In this document: piece by piece, positions 1 through 5,073 of the stretch
How positions within the stretch are numbered: position 1 is the stretch's first letter
How the letters are laid out: the number at the start of each line of letters is the position of its first letter
NCBI GenBank assembly: GCA_013213985.1
Contig: JABSSP010000025.1
Location: forward strand, 1 to 7,169
Source of the DNA: Candidatus Babelota bacterium
Lineage (GTDB): Bacteria > Babelota > Babeliae > Babelales > Vermiphilaceae
Reading direction: 5' to 3'
DNA length: 7,169 nt
The notes under the pieces: model-generated
What the model saw: the letters and a program-made list of their open reading frames with translations, nothing else
Databases searched by the model: none
What the model was told of the DNA's origin: nothing
Made by a program: the position numbers and the translations under genes

Positions 1-86
1 GAAAAAACTTACATTTACTGTTCACGTAACGATATACGAAATTATGATCATTACGTGTCGTTTATACGTTATGAATAGGGCAAATA
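1..86. other. Left-edge intergenic segment downstream of the DID glycosyltransferase
   Basis: This short AT-rich stretch follows the stop of the minus-strand gene at 87-884. I see no coding region. It contains a 7-bp inverted repeat, CACGTAA at 23-29 and TTACGTG at 51-57, with a small palindrome ATGATCAT at 44-51 between the arms. On the minus strand this could fold into a weak hairpin downstream of the gene, but no T-tract follows it, so I do not call it a terminator. Confidence 0.3.
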
Positions 87-884
87 CTACTGATCTATTA
101 TTAGTCCAATATCTTTGAGTAATCGATCAGTAGCAGACTTGTACTGATGATATGGCCTTAAGCAATGCGCGTCTACATAATGACCTGCTGTTAACATACT
201 TTTGTTATAACCCCACCAAAGCCTATCAACTCTTCGGCCAACTGGATGATTTAGATAAGTGCATCGAGTTTCTTTTAAAGACCAGTTTTGTAGATATTTG
301 CGCAATACTTTTTCATCTGTGCTCCATCCAATATTAAGTGCTGCCCATTTTTTTACTTGGTCTGGAATTTCTTCGATGCTATGTATTTGAAACAGTTCTG
401 CAAAGGTGGATCCTTTAGCTGCATTATAACACATAGGATAGGTTCCATACGTAAGTTTTCGATAGATTACAAATTGATCATCAGGTACATCTACTACTGA
501 ATCAATAAAATAAGATTTGTTAAGTGGAATCATGTCGATGTCTGATAAGATGCATCCGTCTTCGGGAAATAAGGCTGGCAACAAAAGACGAATTGTTTGT
601 GCGTATAAGGCAGTTGAGACGCCGGGTATCGGTTCAAAACGGATAACATCTCCAAGACTTTCATCTATAATTACGCTTTCATCTGCAATTAATGCAAGTG
701 TTGGTTGTACTCCGACTATTTCTTTCCATGCTTTAGCTACAAGAGGCCAAAATTGAATATAGTTTTCATGGTTATCGGTTGCTAAAATTACTCGATCAAT
801 TTTCAGTGCCGAGATATTTACCATCAAGCAAAAAGAAAGTGTCGTGAGTATTTTATTCCAATGTTGTCTAAAAATGTGTTGCAT
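87..884 (-). CDS. Putative exported GT-A-fold glycosyltransferase with DID motif
   Basis: Predicted 265-aa protein; I recognise a glycosyltransferase-like architecture but no named family. Seen: an N-terminus with basic residues then a hydrophobic stretch (about residues 11-26, ending near ISA), consistent with a Sec signal peptide or anchor. A beta-strand-like RVILATDN follows, then CILSDIDMIPL at 111-121, whose D115-x-D117 resembles the metal- and nucleotide-sugar-binding DxD motif of GT-A enzymes. Further on are GWSTDEK (about 186-192), with an acidic pair that could hold a catalytic base, and a C-terminal HCLRPY (240-245), where His could be a third metal ligand as in GT8-like enzymes. 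Start choice: the frame stays open to a TTG at 929, but that codon overlaps the predicted -10 box and lacks a Shine-Dalgarno. The ATG at 884 has AAGGA seven bases upstream and begins the signal sequence. It is transcribed divergently from the plus-strand glycosyltransferase run. Function is moderately sure; substrate unknown. Confidence 0.72.
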   Translation of the reverse strand: MQHIFRQHWNKILTTLSFCLMVNISALKIDRVILATDNHENYIQFWPLVAKAWKEIVGVQPTLALIADESVIIDESLGDVIRFEPIPGVSTALYAQTIRLLLPALFPEDGCILSDIDMIPLNKSYFIDSVVDVPDDQFVIYRKLTYGTYPMCYNAAKGSTFAELFQIHSIEEIPDQVKKWAALNIGWSTDEKVLRKYLQNWSLKETRCTYLNHPVGRRVDRLWWGYNKSMLTAGHYVDAHCLRPYHQYKSATDRLLKDIGLIIDQ

Positions 885-891
885 GATTTGG

Positions 892-896
892 TCCTT
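892..896 (-). promoter_or_regulatory. Ribosome binding site deciding the start at 884
   Basis: AAGGA on the minus strand lies seven bases before the ATG at 884. The upstream in-frame TTG at 929 has no such site, so this element supports the shorter, 265-residue protein that begins directly with its signal sequence. Confidence 0.7.
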
Positions 897-929
897 AATA
901 ATTTTTTTTTTGTTATTGTTTTCATGCAA

Positions 930-958
930 AATTTAGCGGGGAAACAATTTAAAGTCAA
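930..958 (-). promoter_or_regulatory. Sigma-70-type promoter for the DID glycosyltransferase
   Basis: Reading the minus strand, TTGACT (953-958) and TAAATT (930-935) are separated by exactly 17 bases, a good match to the -35 and -10 consensus. Transcription would start near 923, about 40 bases before the ATG at 884. A run of ten A on the minus strand (902-911) lies in the predicted leader. No operator palindrome is evident. Confidence 0.6.
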
Positions 959-984
959 GCGCCTTTTTTGGTCTTGAATTTAAA

Positions 985-1012
985 TTGACGTGTGCAGGGT
1001 TATACGTAATAC
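985..1012 (+). promoter_or_regulatory. Candidate promoter of the plus-strand glycosyltransferase run
   Basis: TTGACG at 985-990 is a good -35 match. A weaker -10-like TAATAC lies at 1007-1012 after 16 bases. The expected start would give a leader of roughly 35 bases before the ATG at 1056. It faces away from the promoter at 930-958, so the intergenic region appears to be a divergent promoter pair. The -10 is poor, hence the low confidence. Confidence 0.38.
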
Positions 1013-1043
1013 TAAGTATATTTTTATCATGTTTATAACAAAA

Positions 1044-1048
1044 AGGAG
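1044..1048 (+). promoter_or_regulatory. Ribosome binding site deciding the start at 1056
   Basis: AGGAG lies seven bases before the ATG at 1056. The frame is open further upstream to 990, but the added 22 residues would begin inside the predicted promoter and have no ribosome binding site. The ATG at 1056 is therefore preferred. Confidence 0.8.
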
Positions 1049-1055
1049 ATTCACA

Positions 1056-1907
1056 ATGAAATTGAAGTTGCTTAATGTTTTCATTTCGATTATTTGCAGT
1101 TGTTTTGTTTTTTCTGCTGTCGCTAGACTTATAGCCCAAGGGTATCAAGAATGCGAGAGACCTTATTTTGTAATTGTTATTCCATCGTATAATAATGAGA
1201 AATATTGTGAAAAAAATCTTAAGTCAGCTCTTGATCAAAAATACCCATACTACCAAATTATTTATATCAATGATGCTTCGACCGATAGCACAAAAGAAAG
1301 AGTAGAAAAGTGTATTACTAATTATGATTATGACAATCGGGTGACCTTTATACATAACGATATCAATGTTGGTCCGCTGGCCAACATACATAGGGCTGTT
1401 CATATGTGTGATTCGCATACGGTTATTGTAATACTTGATGGGGATGATTTTTTGATTGATGATAATGTACTAACTTACTTAAGCAATGTTTATAGAGACC
1501 AAAACGTTTGGATGACTTATGGACAGTATGTGCATTATCCACAGATCTATCGGAAGGGCGGTGCCCGAGAGCTTCCTCGTCATGTAATAAACAATCACTC
1601 TTTTAGAGAATACGATTGGGTGACGACTCATTTACGTAGTTTCTATGCGGGGTTATTTCACAAAATAAAAAAAGAAGACTTGATGTACGAAGGTAGTTTT
1701 TTTGCAATGACTGGTGATCTTGCGAGTACATTTCCAATGCTTGAAATGGCGGGTGAGCACAGCAAATTTATTGCTACTTCTTTATATTTGTATAATATTG
1801 AGAATCCATTAAATGAGAATAAAAAAAATGTTGATTACCAGCAACATCTGGAGCACGTAATTCGTAATGGAAGGAAATATACTGCATTAAAAACTTTGTG
1901 GTCATAG
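1056..1907 (+). CDS. Exported glycosyltransferase family 2 protein
   Basis: Predicted 283-aa GT2 (GT-A fold) glycosyltransferase, which transfers a sugar from a nucleotide-sugar donor with inversion. Seen: a signal-like N-terminus MKLK followed by a hydrophobic segment to about residue 27 with an AVA cleavage-like site; the GT2 opening VIVIPSYNN at 40-48; the strand IIYINDAST at 68-76 with the nucleotide-binding Asp; and the metal-binding VILDGDD at 125-131 (D128, D130, D131). GDLAS at 220-224 holds an Asp (D221) that could be the catalytic base. There is no C-terminal membrane segment, unlike processive GT2 synthases. The protein is clearly paralogous to the one encoded at 4157-5023, sharing FYAGLFHKIKKEDL, FPMLEMAG and YNIE-x-PLN. 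It is the first gene of a three-gene plus-strand run; the next start is only 17 bases after its stop. Donor and acceptor are unknown. The signal sequence is unusual for the family. Confidence 0.88.
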   Translation: MKLKLLNVFISIICSCFVFSAVARLIAQGYQECERPYFVIVIPSYNNEKYCEKNLKSALDQKYPYYQIIYINDASTDSTKERVEKCITNYDYDNRVTFIHNDINVGPLANIHRAVHMCDSHTVIVILDGDDFLIDDNVLTYLSNVYRDQNVWMTYGQYVHYPQIYRKGGARELPRHVINNHSFREYDWVTTHLRSFYAGLFHKIKKEDLMYEGSFFAMTGDLASTFPMLEMAGEHSKFIATSLYLYNIENPLNENKKNVDYQQHLEHVIRNGRKYTALKTLWS

Positions 1908-1910
1908 CTT

Positions 1911-1916
1911 AAAGGA
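1911..1916 (+). promoter_or_regulatory. Ribosome binding site for the GTG-start GT10 gene
   Basis: AAAGGA sits just after the stop of the preceding gene and eight bases before GTG at 1925. It supports GTG as the true start, since the signal sequence begins there and no in-frame ATG precedes the conserved domain. Confidence 0.7.
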
Positions 1917-1924
1917 TTTATAGA

Positions 1925-2977
1925 GTGAAGTTTATTAAAAATTTTGGTGTTGTTTTTTTCTTAGCACAAATAACTTCTTATACTATCCTGGCGCAAAAGC
2001 GTATCTATATTACAACTGCTATACCCGGATGGTGGACAGGGAATCTTTTCGATAGACACTCGGATGGAAATCGTCAGCCGCATCGTGAGCCTATGTATTT
2101 TTTGAAAAAAAGGCTTGAAAGTTTGGGGTACACTGTTATAGAACCACGTTCTCTTGATAATGTAGATGATACAGATTTTGTTGTAATTTTTGATTTACCT
2201 CCTCGTCATTCTGTGAATCGTGTTATGAAACAGTTTCAAAGAATTCCGAAAAAGAAACTAATGTTATTTCTTTGGGAACCTCCTTCGGTAATGCTTCATA
2301 ATTATGACACTGGTAATCACCATTCGTTTAGTAAAATTTACACCTGGTGGGATGATTTAGTAGATAACGAACGGTATTTTAAATTTTATTATCCATGTTT
2401 ACAAAGTATGATTGATGATACAATTACCTTCAAAGAAAAGAAATTGTGCACTTTTATTGCTGGGGATAAAAGTTCTTCTCATAAAAATGAGTTGTATTCT
2501 GCACGAAGAAAAACAATTACTTTTTTCGAAGAGTTAGGAACGAACGAATTTGATTTTTACGGACGTGGTTGGAGCGGTCATCGTTATAAAAATTATAAGG
2601 GGCAGGTGCGTAAAAAACTTGATGTTCTTAAAAAATATCGCTTTTGCATTTGTTATGAAAACATAAAAAAAACAAGTGGATATATTACTGAAAAAATATT
2701 TGATTGTTTTCAGGCTGGCTGTATTCCAGTATATTGGGGTGCATCAAATATTGCAGATTATATTCCAAAAAATTGTTTTATTGCACGTGAAGAGTTCAAA
2801 GATGAAAAACATCTTTACAATTTTATGAAAAATATGTCGGAAAAAGAATATAATCATTACATTGAAAATATCAAAAAATATTTACAAAGTGATCAAGCAC
2901 AACTCTATTCCATTGAAAACTTTATCAATATTTTTCTACAAGCAATAGGACATGATGAAGAGAAATTATTATTTTAG
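1925..2977 (+). CDS. Exported GT10-family (alpha-1,3-fucosyltransferase-type) protein, copy 1
   Basis: Predicted 350-aa GT10 glycosyltransferase; family members transfer L-fucose from GDP-fucose, usually in alpha-1,3/1,4 linkage to GlcNAc or Glc. Seen: a signal-like N-terminus, MKFIK then a hydrophobic segment ending at about ILAQ (residue 24). The C-terminal donor-binding half carries the GT10 signature at 244-272: Tyr244-Glu245-Asn246, then SGYITEKIFD (251-260), AGCIPVYWG (264-272). FYGRGW (211-216) supplies an Arg where GT10 enzymes bind the GDP phosphates. LWEPP (116-120) offers a Glu that may correspond to the family's catalytic base (inference). No heptad repeats like those of Helicobacter fucosyltransferases are present. 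Start is GTG. The protein is about two-thirds identical by eye to the next gene product; its last residues EKLLF extend beyond the shared IGHDE end and overlap the next gene's start. True fucose specificity is inferred from family only. Confidence 0.88.
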   Translation: MKFIKNFGVVFFLAQITSYTILAQKRIYITTAIPGWWTGNLFDRHSDGNRQPHREPMYFLKKRLESLGYTVIEPRSLDNVDDTDFVVIFDLPPRHSVNRVMKQFQRIPKKKLMLFLWEPPSVMLHNYDTGNHHSFSKIYTWWDDLVDNERYFKFYYPCLQSMIDDTITFKEKKLCTFIAGDKSSSHKNELYSARRKTITFFEELGTNEFDFYGRGWSGHRYKNYKGQVRKKLDVLKKYRFCICYENIKKTSGYITEKIFDCFQAGCIPVYWGASNIADYIPKNCFIAREEFKDEKHLYNFMKNMSEKEYNHYIENIKKYLQSDQAQLYSIENFINIFLQAIGHDEEKLLF

Positions 2978-3974
2978 ATTCATTTTTTTAATCTTATTTT
3001 TAGTATCGTTGACTAGTTTTGCTCACAAGACGATTTATATCGGTACAGGAATACCCGGCTGGTGGGGAGGAAGTCTATTTAATACCAACACTAACGCTGA
3101 TGGTCATCGTGAGCCCATGTATTTGCTGAAACAAAAATTGACCGAACTAGGCTATGAAGTTAAAGAAGCAAGATCATTTGATAACTTACATGATGCTGAT
3201 TTTATCATTTTATATGACACTCCACCTGTACAGATGCTGCCAGTTTTGAGCCAGTATCCAAAAAAAAAATTAATATTATTTTTGTGGGAACCTCCTACAG
3301 TTCGTCCTGATTCTTATCAAGTTTCGAGTCATGGTTGTTTTAGTGAAATATACACCTGGTCTGACGATTTAGTGAATGATGAACGATATTTTAAATTTTA
3401 TTATCCAGTATTGCAGCCCATGATAGATAAGGTAATTGATTTTAAAGATAAAAAATTATGCACGCTCATTGCATGTAATAAAAGTTCTCGACATAAGGAT
3501 GAACTTTATTCAGCACGAAAAAAGGCTATAGATTTTTTTGAGCAATTGAATACAGACGAATTTGATTTGTTCGGGCGTGGTTGGAATGCGAAGCAATACA
3601 AAACTTATAAAGGTAAGGTTAATAGAAAACTTGATTACCTAAAAAAATATCGATTTTATATTTGCTATGAAAACATAAAAAATATAAGCGGTTATGTTAC
3701 GGAAAAAATATTTGATTGTTTTCGTGCCGGGTGTGTTCCTGTATATTGGGGTGCATCAAATATTGCAGAGTATATTCCGAAAAATTGCTTCATTGCGCGT
3801 GATGAATTTTCAGATGAGCAAGAGTTATATGATTTTATGAAAAACATGCCGCAAGAAGAATACAATCAGTATATTGACAACATTAAAAATTATTTACAAA
3901 GTGATTTAGCTCAATTGTATTCCACTGAACATTTTATTGATACTTTTTTACAAGCGATTGGACATGATGAGTAA
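2952..3974 (+). CDS. Exported GT10-family (alpha-1,3-fucosyltransferase-type) protein, copy 2
   Basis: Predicted 340-aa tandem paralogue of the preceding GT10 protein, collinear along its whole length. Seen: N-terminus MMKRNYYFR then a strong hydrophobic segment (about 10-23) ending SFA, a typical signal peptide. IPGWWGGSLF (34-43) and LWEPP (111-115, Glu113) are shared with copy 1, as are FGRGW (207-211), YENIKNISGYVTEKIFD (239-255) and AGCVPVYWG (259-267), the GT10 donor-binding signature. All residues I would expect to be needed are intact. The start overlaps copy 1 by 26 bases. Two adjacent ATG codons (2952 and 2955) are possible; AGGA at 2947-2950 is closer to the right spacing for 2955, and translation is probably coupled to copy 1. 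A run of ten A at 3260-3269 lies inside the coding frame. Divergence between copies is concentrated in the N-terminal, acceptor-side half, which may mean different acceptors (inference). Confidence 0.88.
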   Translation: MMKRNYYFRFIFLILFLVSLTSFAHKTIYIGTGIPGWWGGSLFNTNTNADGHREPMYLLKQKLTELGYEVKEARSFDNLHDADFIILYDTPPVQMLPVLSQYPKKKLILFLWEPPTVRPDSYQVSSHGCFSEIYTWSDDLVNDERYFKFYYPVLQPMIDKVIDFKDKKLCTLIACNKSSRHKDELYSARKKAIDFFEQLNTDEFDLFGRGWNAKQYKTYKGKVNRKLDYLKKYRFYICYENIKNISGYVTEKIFDCFRAGCVPVYWGASNIAEYIPKNCFIARDEFSDEQELYDFMKNMPQEEYNQYIDNIKNYLQSDLAQLYSTEHFIDTFLQAIGHDE

Positions 3975-3983
3975 ATTTTTTTA

Positions 3984-4023
3984 CCGTTCGTAAAAACCCT
4001 TCGACAAGCTCAGGGCGAACGGG
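3984..4023 (+). repeat. Palindromic repeat, copy A (REP-like stem-loop)
   Basis: This imperfect hairpin starts ten bases after the stop of the second GT10 gene. The outer stem is CCGTTCG (3984-3990) with CGAACGG (4016-4022). The inner stem is CCCT (3997-4000) with AGGG (4012-4015), with a six-base bulge TAAAAA on one side and an 11-base loop. Bases 3995-4022 are repeated exactly, in inverse orientation, as copy B. A T7 run at 4034-4040 lies about a dozen bases after the stem, so it may help end plus-strand transcription, though it is not a canonical terminator. It is much more GC-rich than its surroundings. From memory, similar CCCTTCGACAAGCTC elements recur as intergenic repeats in many environmental bacteria. 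Confidence 0.85.
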
Positions 4024-4113
4024 ATAAATAAAATTTTTTTAGATAATACGAATGTGTAATTCTCCTTCTGCAGATGAATTTAATTTTTTACTAATAACTC
4101 ATAAATGAAACCT
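4024..4113. other. Non-coding spacer between the two repeat copies
   Basis: This is 90 bases of AT-rich sequence enclosed by the inverted repeats. I see no coding region, tRNA or promoter of quality. It includes the T7 run at 4034-4040. Together with the repeats it forms a 168-base unit with inverted ends, which could be a small non-autonomous element, but I see no convincing target-site duplication. Confidence 0.4.
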
Positions 4114-4151
4114 CCGTTCGCCCTGAGCTTGTCGAAGGGTTACACGAACGG
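4114..4151 (-). repeat. Palindromic repeat, copy B (inverted relative to copy A)
   Basis: The stem is CCGTTCG (4114-4120) with CGAACGG (4145-4151), and inner CCCT (4121-4124) with AGGG (4136-4139); the bulge TTACA replaces the TAAAAA of copy A. Bases 4114-4141 are the exact reverse complement of 3995-4022. It lies five bases beyond the stop of the minus-strand GT2 gene. The two copies therefore sit at mirror positions against the two convergent stop codons. The pair could form a long cruciform or serve as a bidirectional transcription end. Confidence 0.85.
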
Positions 4152-4156
4152 ATTAA

Positions 4157-5023
4157 TCAAAATGGACTTGAAATTCGTTGATATTTTTTTTGTTTTCTAA
4201 TCATCATGTCGTAATAAATTTGGGTTTGTCTATTATTTACCTTAAAGTCGTTTAGGGGGGTTTCTATATTATATACATACAAAATGTTTGGAATAAATGT
4301 GCTGTGATGTCCCGCCATTTCAAGCATGGGAAACATGATGGAAAGATCCCAGGCCATTGGGAAAAATTTTCCTTCGTACAATAAGTCTTCTTTTTTTATT
4401 TTATGAAATAGCCCGGCATAAAAGGTGCGCAATGCTGAAGTAACATAGTTATAATCTCTAAAATTATTAGTATCGATAATATGTTTTGGAACTGGTGCAC
4501 AATGCCCTTTATAATGGGAAGGGTAGCATCGATATTGACCCCACGTTATCCATACGTCAGGATTGCTATATTTTTCTGCTAGCAGTGCAAGAACATTTTC
4601 ATTGTCCAACCAATCATCGCCATCAAGACCAACAATCACTACGCGTGGGTCGCACATGTGTACAGCTTTATATATGTTAGCAAGTGCACCAACATTTTTT
4701 TGATTTTTGATTAGTGTTATGCGGTCTTGTAATTCAAAATCTTTAATATAGTTTTCTACTAATTGTGCGGTGTCGTCAGGAGAACAATCATCAATATAGA
4801 TCACATGAAAGAATGGATAGGTTTGATAAAACATTGAATAAAGATTTTTTTGGTAATAGTTTTCATTGTTGTAAGAAGGTACCACAAAAACAAAAAGCGG
4901 TCCTTGCTCATAATCATGGTTGGATCCAACAAGATCCTGTTTCAGTCCACCAGTGATATTCGATGAGTGTAATAAAGAGCTTGCTAAAATGGTGACCAAT
5001 AGTGCTGAAATTTTTATTTTCAT
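4157..5023 (-). CDS. Exported glycosyltransferase family 2 protein, paralogue of the 1056-1907 product
   Basis: Predicted 288-aa GT2 glycosyltransferase. Seen: N-terminus MKIK then a hydrophobic stretch to about residue 20, a likely signal peptide; VFVVPSYNN at 45-53; the strand VIYIDD at 74-79; the metal-binding VGLDGDD at 131-137 (D134, D136, D137); and MAWDLS at 223-228, where D226 aligns with D221 of the paralogue and could be the catalytic base. Shared blocks with the paralogue include NVGALANI/NVGPLANI, the VHMCD segment, FYAGLFHKIKKEDL, FPMLEMAG and YNIETPLN. Differences cluster in the N-terminus and the extreme C-terminus. The ATG at 5023 has AGGAG (5028-5032) four bases upstream, and no upstream alternative is needed. 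It lies 50 bases downstream of the FkbM gene on the same strand and is probably cotranscribed with it, since I see no promoter or terminator between. Donor and acceptor are unknown. Confidence 0.88.
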   Translation of the reverse strand: MKIKISALLVTILASSLLHSSNITGGLKQDLVGSNHDYEQGPLFVFVVPSYNNENYYQKNLYSMFYQTYPFFHVIYIDDCSPDDTAQLVENYIKDFELQDRITLIKNQKNVGALANIYKAVHMCDPRVVIVGLDGDDWLDNENVLALLAEKYSNPDVWITWGQYRCYPSHYKGHCAPVPKHIIDTNNFRDYNYVTSALRTFYAGLFHKIKKEDLLYEGKFFPMAWDLSIMFPMLEMAGHHSTFIPNILYVYNIETPLNDFKVNNRQTQIYYDMMIRKQKKYQRISSPF

Positions 5024-5073
5024 TTATCTCCTTTTAATACGATTAAGTGGCGGATTTAATAATTTTGTAAATA

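Noticed and set aside
23..57. CACGTAA/TTACGTG inverted repeat as terminator or operator
   Set aside because: The arms are only 7 bases with a 21-base gap, AT-rich, and without a T-tract. A chance occurrence in this composition is plausible.
885..929. Longer version of the DID glycosyltransferase starting at TTG 929
   Set aside because: The TTG has no ribosome binding site, lies at the predicted -10 box, and would put 15 charged residues ahead of the signal sequence. The ATG at 884 with AAGGA is better.
990..1055. Upstream extension of the first GT2 gene to 990
   Set aside because: The extension begins within the promoter region and lacks a ribosome binding site. ATG 1056 has AGGAG at ideal spacing and starts the signal peptide.
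1056..1140. Lipoprotein signal in the first GT2 protein
   Set aside because: Cysteines occur within the hydrophobic segment (IICSC), but they are not preceded by a lipobox such as L-A/S-G/A-C and lie in the middle of the hydrophobic core.
933..1148. Minus-strand open frame of 71 codons across the divergent promoter
   Set aside because: It runs antisense to the signal peptide code of the GT2 gene and through both promoters. Its composition looks like random AT-rich translation.
3984..4040. Classical factor-independent terminator for the GT10 run
   Set aside because: The hairpin is bulged and the T run begins about a dozen bases after the stem instead of immediately. It may still influence termination, so it is listed only as a repeat.
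3984..4151. CRISPR array
   Set aside because: There are only two copies, they are inverted relative to each other, and there is a single 90-base spacer. No cas genes are present.
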